DNA of 21,686 bases from a virus: positions 1-21,686 of the IMG/VR virus record IMGVR_UViG_3300043540_000044. One strand, written 5' to 3'. Both the position numbers and the translations under genes were made by a program. Below are positions 13,811 to 21,678 of the stretch, one piece after another. How positions within the stretch are numbered: the first letter of the stretch is position 1; each line of letters begins with the position of its first letter. Under the pieces are notes generated by a model. The model was not told the DNA's origin. It was given only the letters and a program-made list of their open reading frames with translations, and did no database searches.

Positions 13811-15873
13811 TGGGAATTTTTGACAACTCTCTCATAAGTCCGCTCGTCCCGAAGGCATTCATCCCAACGAACAACAAGTCGAAACTTGGAGACAAGTACA
13901 TTTTCGAGCAGCAGTCTGGATGTGGGGTTCGCGTCTATCCGAACAGTGATTCGCGCGAGCCGATAAATTTGTTTTGGGAAATCGAGTCGTGTTCGGTCGA
14001 CAGATCAATTGTCGACATTGGCGGAGCTTTTACGTTCACTCTGTTGCCGACCGCGCCGTGGGATGAGTTGTTAGAAGCTGACGATTTTGTTCGCGTATTC
14101 ATGGGCGATCAAATTTCGCAAGAGAAACCGAGCGCGAACACTTTCAACTTTGCCGCTGGCCCGCTCGATCTTGATAAATCGCTCCAGCGTGACGACATTG
14201 TTCGCGTCCCACTCCCAGGCTCAGGTTATGGGGTGAGTTCAGAGTCAGGGCGAATCGACTACACACAAAGCAAAGCCATTTACAATCTTGTGATGTTCGA
14301 GAGAATGCTCGGAAAAATCGACCGCGTGCAACGGGTTGAAGATGCTCCGGGATCGGGCGACGCCGGCGACAACGTGAGATATGTCGTCACTGGGCGGTCG
14401 ATGGGATCAATAATACAGGATATTAGCCTGTATTATAACGAGTGGCTTCCAGGTCTGAACGCGATCAACATTTTTTTTGGATCGAATGTGCCGCTGTTCA
14501 ACGATCCCAGCGGATTTGTCCAAACTATTTTGTCGGTGATCTTGAGTGGCGTTCCGATGCCGCAGTGGCAATTGCCGAAGTCGCTGGTTAAGGAGATGAA
14601 CTACGGCACGAGTCAGGGAAAATCCCTTTCCCAAGAGAACGCTGAAATTGCAAATCAAAGTCTTGGGAAATTCAAAGAGCGGATTTCCCAAAGCGTTGTA
14701 CAAAACCCGACAACCGGACTCAAAAATGCACTGACGCAATTGAATAAACTTCTCAATGAAATCAACATAAACGGCGACCAAAATCCGTTTCGAGTGTTGT
14801 CGCTCAAGAGTTTCAAACCGACATTCGGAACCACCTTCGACAAATCGTTCTTAAATTCAACTACCACTGGCCTATTCGATCTTATTAAGCACCTGTCGAA
14901 CGACGTGTGGAATGAATTGTATTTCGATATGTGCCCAGGCGGTCTTGTCGACGGGCCGGACACGGCGAACAAAGTGGCGGTGCCGACAATTGTGATGAGA
15001 CAGCGGCCCTACGACATTACTTCGACGATGCTTGAAGGCACGGCTAAATATCTTGAGCTGTACTCGAAGAAGGTGAGCGATTATCCGCGCGTTACCGACG
15101 ACGTTCAGGGATTTCCAGAGCTGACTGACATTTCAAAAAGCTTGCTCGACCTTGATGGAAATTCGCTCACGATTTACAGTCGCGAGCAGAATGCCAATGT
15201 GGCCAAATATCTGAATGACATCGGTGCTCTCACGGCAAAGTCGAGAATCACGCTGCCTGGCGGAAACTATGTACCGACAGCAATCAGCAACGAGACTGGC
15301 CGATCAAATCACGACCGCCTCAATGCGTGGCTAACGACTGGAGACTACAATCGCGGGACCGGGAGCCAAACTGACCGATTGGTTATGTCGTCAAACGGTG
15401 GTTTCAAAGTAGATATCGACAGCATTCGCAGGTTCGGTTTTCGCATTATGGAAACGTCGACCATCTATGGACAGCCAGACAACTCGAAAAATCAGCCACA
15501 GGATTACGCTCTAAGGCTCAAGGCGTTCACGGCGATGAATGCAAATTGGTATTTTATGAACCCAGCGTTCTTGAATGGTCGAATCACATGCCGTTTTTTA
15601 CCTGATGCTCGCCTTGGAATTCCGATCAAATATTTCCAGACACGAGTTGAACCACGAAATCCATACCCGAAAATGGAGTTGTTCTACTGCCAGGGCGTCA
15701 CTGACACCTATAAATTTATGACTCCGCTGACGACAACTCTCACAGTTATTCGAGGGCTCCGCTACAACCTGTTGGCCAACCGTGAGGCCGGCATCAAGAC
15801 CGAATTAAACAATTTGTCGTCTGTGCGTGAGCGTGTGAAGGGCTACTTCACAAATTTTGGAGGCAAAGCGTGA
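13810..15873 (+). CDS. Baseplate hub protein (T4 gp27 / Mu gp44 / XkdQ-like)
   Basis: Forms the hub between tube and spike. A protein of 687 residues; ATG shares its A with the upstream TAA. The N-terminal domain has 'GCGVRVYPNS', then 'WEIESCSVDRSIVDIGGAFT' (about 56-75), followed by 'TLLPTAPWDELLEADDFVRV' and 'FMGDQ': a strand, a paired acidic loop and a strand, as in hub proteins. Further on are 'RYVVTGRSMGSIIQDISLYY' (about 190) and a C-terminal block with 'QDYALRLKAFTAMNANWYF' and 'CRFLPDARLGIPIKYFQTR', the barrel that closes hub proteins. Its location after the tape measure and before the spike supports the call. It is longer than typical hubs (about 350-450), with an inserted region in the middle (about 250-400). 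Confidence 0.75.
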   Translation: MGIFDNSLISPLVPKAFIPTNNKSKLGDKYIFEQQSGCGVRVYPNSDSREPINLFWEIESCSVDRSIVDIGGAFTFTLLPTAPWDELLEADDFVRVFMGDQISQEKPSANTFNFAAGPLDLDKSLQRDDIVRVPLPGSGYGVSSESGRIDYTQSKAIYNLVMFERMLGKIDRVQRVEDAPGSGDAGDNVRYVVTGRSMGSIIQDISLYYNEWLPGLNAINIFFGSNVPLFNDPSGFVQTILSVILSGVPMPQWQLPKSLVKEMNYGTSQGKSLSQENAEIANQSLGKFKERISQSVVQNPTTGLKNALTQLNKLLNEININGDQNPFRVLSLKSFKPTFGTTFDKSFLNSTTTGLFDLIKHLSNDVWNELYFDMCPGGLVDGPDTANKVAVPTIVMRQRPYDITSTMLEGTAKYLELYSKKVSDYPRVTDDVQGFPELTDISKSLLDLDGNSLTIYSREQNANVAKYLNDIGALTAKSRITLPGGNYVPTAISNETGRSNHDRLNAWLTTGDYNRGTGSQTDRLVMSSNGGFKVDIDSIRRFGFRIMETSTIYGQPDNSKNQPQDYALRLKAFTAMNANWYFMNPAFLNGRITCRFLPDARLGIPIKYFQTRVEPRNPYPKMELFYCQGVTDTYKFMTPLTTTLTVIRGLRYNLLANREAGIKTELNNLSSVRERVKGYFTNFGGKA
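14410..14436. repeat. Perfect 10-bp inverted repeat inside the hub gene
   Basis: ATAATACAGG (14410-14419) is followed by a 7-base loop and CCTGTATTAT (14427-14436), perfectly complementary. It encodes part of SIIQDISLYYNE. No promoter or terminator context was seen around it. Confidence 0.6.
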
Positions 15874-16922
15874 ACCTCCACGGCGAAATGGAAGACGGCC
15901 ACGTAGCTCAGGATGGAATTCGCTTCAGGCCGCGCAAGATGAACCCAGGTGAATCGGCGGCATACATTCCTTATCCAGTGACGGCAATCGTGACGGAAAT
16001 TTTCACCGTCGAAAACGATCAGAATCGTGACGGAGAAACGGTTCTTCTGGATCTTCATTGTGCAATGCTTGGAATCGACCTGTTTAAGGTGCCGTGGGTT
16101 GGAATGGGAAAAGGATCTCTGGACAACTACGTGCATTACAATCCGGTCTCGGTAAATAAAAACGTCGACAAATCATCGTTCAACAATCAGCAGATTAATC
16201 CAAAACTGATGGAAAACGACACCGTGCTGGTTCTGTTCGCAAATGCCAATGTCCACCAGCCTTATGCGATAGCGGTCCTTCCCCATACTCAGACTGAGGA
16301 AAAATCCCCGAGCCCGCGTCCGCGCCTGGCTGATGGTGACATCTACAAAGTCAGGTTCAACGGCACGAATATGCTGATCGACAAAGACGGCAACGTGCGA
16401 TTTGAAAATACGAACACCTATGATCCGAAGGTCACGCGCAACAAAAAATTCGTGATCGACTTCAACGCCAAGAAGGACGACGATTCGCGCGAAACCCAGC
16501 AGGTTATGGTGGAGGTAGACAACTCAGCCGGCGGCGTGCTCCGCATAACGACCACTAAATCCGATGGGAAAAGCCAGACATTCACGATGGATGCGGCGGC
16601 CAATTCAACTGAAATAAAATGCGAACACAGTGCCGGCACAAATTCCATCAAGCTGTCACCATCTGGGGCCGACATTGAAGTGACTGGCGGAGATGCGACC
16701 GTCAACGCAAGCGGCAACGCGACCGTTCAAGCTGGTGGAAAAGCGACGGTACAGGCTGGGGGAGATGTGGATGTTACCGCCGGCGGTAATGTCGTAGTAC
16801 AAGGAACGCAGATCCAACTCAACGGCTCATCGGGCCAGGTGTTGACGACCGTCACAGATCCAGTGATTGATTTGATAACCGGCGCTCCTACAACGGGCGT
16901 GCCAACCGTGTTAGCGGGATAG
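15870..16922 (+). CDS. Baseplate spike protein (gpV / gp5-C-like) with beta-helix octads
   Basis: Forms the trimeric needle at the tail tip. A protein of 350 residues from GTG 15870, which overlaps the hub stop and has GGAGG about 6 bases before. Residues 35-138 look like the OB-fold of spike proteins (VTAIVTEIFTVE ... 'MENDTVLVLFANANVHQPYA'). Then comes the typical 'NMLIDKDGNVRFEN' (about 167-180), a strand-rich part, and five 8-residue repeats (274-313) of form GxAxVxAG, which should build a beta-helix. The end (VTDPVIDLITGAPTTGVPTV) resembles the closing segment of spike proteins, but no HxH iron motif is present. No lysozyme domain is seen, unlike T4 gp5. Confidence 0.8.
   Translation: MNLHGEMEDGHVAQDGIRFRPRKMNPGESAAYIPYPVTAIVTEIFTVENDQNRDGETVLLDLHCAMLGIDLFKVPWVGMGKGSLDNYVHYNPVSVNKNVDKSSFNNQQINPKLMENDTVLVLFANANVHQPYAIAVLPHTQTEEKSPSPRPRLADGDIYKVRFNGTNMLIDKDGNVRFENTNTYDPKVTRNKKFVIDFNAKKDDDSRETQQVMVEVDNSAGGVLRITTTKSDGKSQTFTMDAAANSTEIKCEHSAGTNSIKLSPSGADIEVTGGDATVNASGNATVQAGGKATVQAGGDVDVTAGGNVVVQGTQIQLNGSSGQVLTTVTDPVIDLITGAPTTGVPTVLAG
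16689..16808 (+). repeat. Five tandem octad repeats in the spike gene
   Basis: Residues 274-313 fall into exact 8-residue steps: GDATVNAS, GNATVQAG, GKATVQAG, GDVDVTAG, GNVVVQGT. This is 24 bases per repeat. Repeats 2 and 3 are the most alike. The periodicity parallels the octapeptide beta-helix described for T4 gp5. Confidence 0.75.
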
Positions 16923-16930
16923 GAGTAAGA

Positions 16931-17245
16931 ATGGCAAACAAATGGCATTGCGACTCGTGCGGAAAAGAAACCATGCTCAATCCTCCAGTCGAACCTTTGT
17001 TCGAGGACGAAGAAAAGACAAAGCCAAAACTTTCCTTCATAAATACGATGGTTTTTGCAAGCGGGCGAATGGTCTCCAGACAGGTGCAGGCGACGAAGGA
17101 TCTTTCTCCACGATGTTACATCGTCAAGCTGAATTGCGGGCCAGCTCAGACTATCCAGCGGGATTATTGTGAGGATTGCTACAAACTAATGCTCCCAGAA
17201 ATCAACGCTCTCTGGAAAAAGCTCGAATCATTCGGAGTTAAGTGA
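16931..17245 (+). CDS. Small Cys4 zinc-ribbon-like protein
   Basis: A protein of 104 residues with GGAG about 7 bases upstream. Cys7-x2-Cys10 (HCDSCGK) at the start pairs with Cys80-x2-Cys83 (YCEDCYK) near the end, the arrangement of a two-knuckle zinc site; additional Cys62 and Cys69 lie between. The region between the knuckles is strand-rich (MVFASGRMVSR). Found between spike and hub-related genes, which is unusual for a zinc protein; it could be a small virion component or a regulator carried in the operon. I do not recognise a family. Metal binding is inferred from spacing only. Confidence 0.55.
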   Translation: MANKWHCDSCGKETMLNPPVEPLFEDEEKTKPKLSFINTMVFASGRMVSRQVQATKDLSPRCYIVKLNCGPAQTIQRDYCEDCYKLMLPEINALWKKLESFGVK

Positions 17246-17841
17246 TGATCTCGGGCTCGGCGTGGTCATCTGACCTCTACGGTCGCCTGTCGGGCATTGG
17301 ATTTTTAGGGAGTCGTCTTCATGATTTCACCGATGCGATAGGAAACGGCTCCCAGTTGCACGTCGTCGGAAAGGCGTTCGCGACTTCAGATGTTGGAACC
17401 ATTGCCGGCGCCGGCGTCGGTTCGGGGACTGGGATCAGCGGCGTCGATCCGTCTCTTGTGTCCAGCACAATTTATGCGACTGCAATTGGACTGTTTGGAC
17501 AGTTTGGGAGCCGACTTCAGGATTTGTGCGATGCTCTTGGTCAAAATGTGGTAGCACAGATGCTTACCGCGCAATTGGACTCTACGCACACTCCGGTTTT
17601 CGCCGGCGTCGGGACCATCGTTGTCAATTCGATCACGGTTGTAGGTCCAGCATGGGCGTCTAGCATCGAAGGCGCCGCGCCTGGCTTTATTGGCAACAAA
17701 TGGCCAGATTTGGCGCAGGCGATTGGTCAGGGATTTTTCACTGGAGTTTTTTCTGGCGGGACGGGAACCGTTACGATCACTGGATCACCGAGCGGAATAC
17801 CGTCACCCGGCGCTGGCTCTGGCGTCGGAACGATCAGTTAA
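17245..17841 (+). CDS. Three-repeat Gly-rich putative virion protein
   Basis: I chose ATG 17245, which shares its A with the upstream TGA; GTG 17242 is the alternative. CGGAG (17233-17237) is 7 bases upstream of the ATG. Three copies of a helical block, GFLGSRLHDFTDAIGNG (19-35), GQFGSRLQDLCDALGQN (85-101) and GFIGNKWPDLAQAIGQG (147-163), are spaced 66 and 62 residues apart. Each is followed by Gly/Val-rich strands (GAGVGSGTGISG, AGVGTIVV and GAGSGVGTIS). I recall similar small tail-region proteins in large myoviruses, with 'IGLxG..a..L..AI..G' blocks and no assigned function. Its place between spike and baseplate genes suggests a virion or tail-assembly role. Confidence 0.55.
   Translation: MISGSAWSSDLYGRLSGIGFLGSRLHDFTDAIGNGSQLHVVGKAFATSDVGTIAGAGVGSGTGISGVDPSLVSSTIYATAIGLFGQFGSRLQDLCDALGQNVVAQMLTAQLDSTHTPVFAGVGTIVVNSITVVGPAWASSIEGAAPGFIGNKWPDLAQAIGQGFFTGVFSGGTGTVTITGSPSGIPSPGAGSGVGTIS
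17299..17733 (+). repeat. Three tandem 62-66-residue repeats
   Basis: The conserved helical blocks are encoded at 17299-17349, 17497-17547 and 17683-17733. The common pattern is G-x2-G-[S/N]-[R/K]-[L/W]-x-D-[F/L]-x2-A-[I/L]-G. Gly/Val-rich strand segments separate them. The repeats are diverged at DNA level. Confidence 0.6.
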
Positions 17842-17892
17842 GGTTTATCGCGACCTGACGAAAAGATAGAATGGATTAGCAGGGGTAAAAGT

Positions 17893-20016
17893 ATGGCCTT
17901 TTTGGGCATCTCAGAAAATCCTAACGCTGGCCTTGAGTCCATTGGCGCAAACGTCGGTGCAATCGTCGATTCGGTCGTCGGAGATTTGCTGGACACGATC
18001 ACTGGCGACACCAAATTCAAGAAATTGTACAGCCAGGCGGAGTCGGATTATAAGCAGTACACCGAACAGCCCGCCGACATTCGACAGTGGCACACCATTC
18101 CGACCGATCAGACTGAACCAAACTATTATTTTTTACTCCGTTACAAGGGCACGGTCCTTCAGATCAATTTCAACATCAATCCACAGCGCGAGTCGATCAC
18201 AGAACCACACGGAGTCACCACGGTTTACACTCAGGGCGGCGGCAAGATCATTCAAAGCGAAGGCATGATAACGAAGGACATCAACATCTCTGGATCTTGT
18301 GGACTTTATCCAGGTGAGCGCCGCACGCGTCTCCCGGACAGCGGCGTTGGCTCCGGCTTTGAGGCGTTCAAGATGCTCCAGAACGTATTTCGCCGATATT
18401 GTTTCCTTCGCCGGTTTGGAGACCTCACCCAGGGATTGCAATTAATCTACATCAATCGCCGCTCGCAGGAATCGTGGGTTGTGATGCCAAAGGTGTTCGT
18501 GTCAGAAGACGCGACCGAACACAATTTCAATCCGAGCTACAACATCACGCTGGAGACGCTCTACCCCTACGAGGGTGACGATGCCAAGGGCCTTATTGAG
18601 CGACTCTTGGATAGCATTCCTGGATGGCGACAACTCGATGCAGTTGTCCAGCGCCTTTCGGAAACCGTGGACGCGGTGAACGCGGCGGCTGGTCAGATTT
18701 CCGCAATCGTCGATAGCTTTGGAGCGACAATTCTCTCTCGTGTCGTGTCCCTTGCCAATTCGTGGGCTGACGTGAAGGCTGGCCGGCTTCCGAATCTGTC
18801 CAACTTCAAACGCGATTCGGTCAAGAGCATCGTTTACGATCTGCGCTCAACGGCGGCGGCTCTCGAAGCCTCTGGAGCTGACGAACTTGCGCATACAGTC
18901 ATAAAGTTGGAGCGCGCGGTTGGCGGGACACTCCTTCTGGATGAGCAGTACGACTCGAACCCGACCTCAAAAGCCGGCAGCGTGACGAGATCACAGAATG
19001 CCCAGGTCGCCAATTACACGGACTCTCAAGGCCGCTCTGTCGCGCCCAGCGATGCGATTGCCGCCGGCAATGTCACGAGCCGTCCAGATTCATCCCAGGC
19101 TATCGGCGGGAGTGCTTCGGCGCCGGCGTCGCTCCCAGGCTCCGAGACTGCACTCGCCGAATACAAGGCCGCCCAGGGACCGGAAACCCAGACGGTCACA
19201 ACCATTGGTGGTTCAACCATCGAGGCGAACACCACCTTCAAGATCGCCCGCTCTCAGGCGCCGGACGAGTCCGCCGTGGCAGTCCCACCAAGCACCGCTC
19301 AGATTTCCTCGCAATTGAACTGGGACCAATCATGGGACGAGGCGTTAAGGAATGTAGATCCGGCGAATGCCGATTATCGAACCGGCAGCATCAATGTCGG
19401 AGACAGCATCCAGTCGCTCACGCAGCGGCTTATTGGTGATCCCGCGCGCTGGGTTGAGATCGTCCTTCTGAACAATTTGCAGTACCCATACGTCGCGGAC
19501 CAGGCATGGATAACTGCTAACGGTGCTACAAATGTGCTTCCCTACGGCGGCTCGATTCTCTATCCGGTTCCGAAGGCAAAGTCTGGTAGTCGTACACGGG
19601 TTTGGCGACAAGAAACTTTTGTGTCGCTTGCACTGAGTCCATTTGAACGAACACTGGGCAACGACATCCTAATCGACGAAAATACGGGTGATGTGGTCTG
19701 GACTGCTAACGATTTAGCATTGACCTACGGGGTCGATAACTACAAGCAGTTTATGAGAAAACGGGTGGTCACGCGGCGAAATTCGCTTCGCAGATCACTG
19801 AGGCTCGGGTTCAGTAATTTGGTCGGCGTTTCTGTTGGAGCATTCGAGGCAATCGTCAAGGCGGAGAGTCGAGCATTGTTTTTTGACGACGAGCGGACTG
19901 TTTCCAGCCAGGCAATCAAAGTCGTGGAGCAAGGCGGACAGCTTCAGCTTGCGATTGCGGCTTTTGTTCGTGACGCTCAAGATCCGGTGATATTGTCCGA
20001 GCAGGATATGGGTTAA
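17893..20016 (+). CDS. Baseplate fusion protein: XkdP-like N-terminus + LysM-like + gp25-like domain
   Basis: A protein of 707 residues with AGGGG at about 9 bases. Parts: residues 65-230 are strands (FLLRYKGTVLQINFNINPQR, NISGSCGLYPGE, 'SYNITLETLYPYEG') of the kind seen before LysM in tail proteins such as PBSX XkdP. Helical region 230-350. A Ser/Ala/Thr-rich linker 355-475. A LysM-like segment 497-560 ('INVGDSIQSLTQRLIGDPAR', 'LNNLQYP', 'GGSILYPVPK'). A gp25/GPW-like domain 585-700, with 'LGNDILIDENTGDVVWTAND', 'YKQFMRKRVVTRRNSLRRSL', then 'FFDDERTVSSQAIKV', where D-x-R aligns with the conserved E/D-P-R. gp25 is the wedge protein that initiates the sheath. In PBSX these are separate genes. 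The fusion is what I see; the joint function is inferred. Confidence 0.65.
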   Translation: MAFLGISENPNAGLESIGANVGAIVDSVVGDLLDTITGDTKFKKLYSQAESDYKQYTEQPADIRQWHTIPTDQTEPNYYFLLRYKGTVLQINFNINPQRESITEPHGVTTVYTQGGGKIIQSEGMITKDINISGSCGLYPGERRTRLPDSGVGSGFEAFKMLQNVFRRYCFLRRFGDLTQGLQLIYINRRSQESWVVMPKVFVSEDATEHNFNPSYNITLETLYPYEGDDAKGLIERLLDSIPGWRQLDAVVQRLSETVDAVNAAAGQISAIVDSFGATILSRVVSLANSWADVKAGRLPNLSNFKRDSVKSIVYDLRSTAAALEASGADELAHTVIKLERAVGGTLLLDEQYDSNPTSKAGSVTRSQNAQVANYTDSQGRSVAPSDAIAAGNVTSRPDSSQAIGGSASAPASLPGSETALAEYKAAQGPETQTVTTIGGSTIEANTTFKIARSQAPDESAVAVPPSTAQISSQLNWDQSWDEALRNVDPANADYRTGSINVGDSIQSLTQRLIGDPARWVEIVLLNNLQYPYVADQAWITANGATNVLPYGGSILYPVPKAKSGSRTRVWRQETFVSLALSPFERTLGNDILIDENTGDVVWTANDLALTYGVDNYKQFMRKRVVTRRNSLRRSLRLGFSNLVGVSVGAFEAIVKAESRALFFDDERTVSSQAIKVVEQGGQLQLAIAAFVRDAQDPVILSEQDMG
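19381..19572 (+). other. LysM-like segment in the baseplate fusion protein
   Basis: Residues about 497-560. The order G-D-S-I-x-S-L-x-x-R-L-x-G-D, then x-W-x-E-I-x-x-L-N-N-L, then Y-P, then G-x-x-I-L-Y-P-V-P matches the LysM plan seen in phage baseplate proteins. In such proteins it is a structural module and need not bind peptidoglycan. Confidence 0.6.
19645..19992 (+). other. gp25-like (wedge) domain in the baseplate fusion protein
   Basis: Residues about 585-700: 'GNDILIDENTGDVVW', a long helix, then 'ALFFDDERTV' and a final strand set with 'LQLAIAAFV'. The usual GEL box after 'l-T' is replaced by RNSL, so this is a divergent member. Confidence 0.55.
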
Positions 20017-20025
20017 GGAGAGGTA

Positions 20026-21678
20026 ATGGGAGCGTTTACACCAAGACAGCGAACGGAAATTTACAACGAGATCAGCACTGAGATCCTTGCGTTCGCCCCG
20101 CTGGTGTCAACCGAGCTTGGCGAAGTAATCGACAACATTGCATTCTCAGTTTCCGATCAAATTTATGAAGTTTACGTTGAAATTCAAAACTCACTCGCCC
20201 TGTTGAAACTCGATTCCACTACTGGCTCCGAACTTGACGCCAAGGCCAGCGAATACCCAGATTTGGCTCCGAGGTTTCAATCCACTCGCGGGACTGGCGT
20301 TGTGCAAGTCACAGATCCAACCATAACGAAGATCCAAAGCACCGTTGGCCTTGGTGGATCTAATAGCGGCGATAACTTTTTGAATGTGGTCGACGCCTCG
20401 ACGTTTCCAGCGGCTGGCTCTGTGCTCGTTGGTGTGCGCGGCGGAGCGGTCTTTGAGACCTTCACCTACACTTCAAAAGTCGGAAATCAATTGCAATCTA
20501 CCACCGACACTATTGATTTTGACCACGGTTCAGGTGAATCTGTAGTTGTTACGACGGTGGGAGATCGGGTTTTTCCGGGGCCATACCAGGGCACCACAAA
20601 AGCGACAGCACAAACTCCAGCGAAGACGTTTACGAGCACGTCGGCGCTAACAATTTACGATGGAGAGGCTGTTGGAGAAATGAGCGTTCAGGCCGATGTA
20701 GTTGGCCCGGATGGGAATACTCCATCAAACACAATCTCCGCCTTCGTCGGGACGCCGCCTTTTGTTGGAGCGCAGATCAACAATGGTGCGGCAATTCAAA
20801 ATGCGCTGGCGAAAGAAAAAGATGCGGATCTCCGATCACGCATTCGACAAGAAATCCAAGCCCTTTCCTCGGCAAACATTGACGCCGTTACATCTGCATT
20901 GCTCAACGCCAACAACAACGGCCAGCGAGTCGTTTTCGCTCAGATCATTGAAGACCCAGATCCAACTCTTCCTTCGATTGGTTACATCGACGACGGATCA
21001 GGATTTGTTCCATCTGAGGCCACTCTGGATGTCGGTTCTGGCGACAGCCCTATCGTTCTTGTGGACTCTGCTCTTGGTGGTGAGCGTCGTTTTCGCATAC
21101 CTCCACAGCTCAGGCCAATTATCGCCAGCGACGCTGAGAACATTACGAGGATTTTTTCAAACCTCATCCTTCAACTCAACGGAACCCCGCTCGTCCAGGG
21201 AGACAGCGCCGGTCAGTATCGGATGCACCCAGACAACGGTTTCATTCGACTCAACACCGGCCTGTCCCCCGGCGACCAACTAAAGATTACCTACGCTCAC
21301 TACTACACAGGGCTTGTTCAAGAGGCCAACTGGCAGATTTACGGACGCGAAGACGACCGCGCAAACTATCGCGGCATCGTCGGCCTAGGGTGCTGGGTCC
21401 AGGTGAGAACACCAGCGGTTCAATTCGTCACTGTTCAGGCGAACGTCGTTCTGGATGGTTCGCGCTCGCTGTCGGATGTTGTCACGGATGCTCGCCAGAA
21501 CATCCTCAACTACATCAACAACCTTGGAATTGGAAACACAGTCGTTCACAACCGAATCATCGCTCTTGGATTCGTTCGCGGCGTGAAGGATTTCACGCTA
21601 AACTTGCCTCTCGGAGACGTGATTATCCCAGACGGAACGCTGGCTAAGTCAACTGTCGGCAACATCACCATCGGGTAG
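20026..21678 (+). CDS. Baseplate J-like wedge protein (T4 gp6 / P2 gpJ / XkdT-like)
   Basis: Forms the wedge ring around the hub. A protein of 550 residues with AAGGAG about 9 bases before ATG, directly after the gp25-containing gene, the common order for J. Features: an N-terminal helical region with 'LLKLDSTTGSELDAKASEYP' (about 59-78), then 'GTGVVQVTDPTI' (89-100). The middle contains 'VVGPDGNTPSNTISAF' and 'EKDADLRSRIRQEIQALSSA' (264-283), where J proteins have 'E-d-D-e-x-lR-x-R-i'. 'NIDAVTSALL' follows. The C-terminal 120 residues end with 'SDVVTDARQNILNYINNLGI' and 'HNRIIALGFVRGVKDFTLNL', the usual close. Residues about 315-430 look like an inserted extra region. The stop TAG is inside the window, so the gene is complete. 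Confidence 0.75.
   Translation: MGAFTPRQRTEIYNEISTEILAFAPLVSTELGEVIDNIAFSVSDQIYEVYVEIQNSLALLKLDSTTGSELDAKASEYPDLAPRFQSTRGTGVVQVTDPTITKIQSTVGLGGSNSGDNFLNVVDASTFPAAGSVLVGVRGGAVFETFTYTSKVGNQLQSTTDTIDFDHGSGESVVVTTVGDRVFPGPYQGTTKATAQTPAKTFTSTSALTIYDGEAVGEMSVQADVVGPDGNTPSNTISAFVGTPPFVGAQINNGAAIQNALAKEKDADLRSRIRQEIQALSSANIDAVTSALLNANNNGQRVVFAQIIEDPDPTLPSIGYIDDGSGFVPSEATLDVGSGDSPIVLVDSALGGERRFRIPPQLRPIIASDAENITRIFSNLILQLNGTPLVQGDSAGQYRMHPDNGFIRLNTGLSPGDQLKITYAHYYTGLVQEANWQIYGREDDRANYRGIVGLGCWVQVRTPAVQFVTVQANVVLDGSRSLSDVVTDARQNILNYINNLGIGNTVVHNRIIALGFVRGVKDFTLNLPLGDVIIPDGTLAKSTVGNITIG

Noticed and set aside
14427-14440. Extended -10-like TGTATTATAAC after the hub hairpin, as an internal promoter
   Set aside because: No -35-like element at the right distance, and it is largely the right arm of the inverted repeat.
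13810-21678. Baseplate genes as part of a tailocin, eCIS or type VI secretion system instead of a phage
   Set aside because: Connector- and neck-like genes upstream point to a head-bearing particle. No ClpV, TssB/C or AAA+ ATPase-type gene is present. A tailocin derived from a phage cannot be formally excluded without the flanks.
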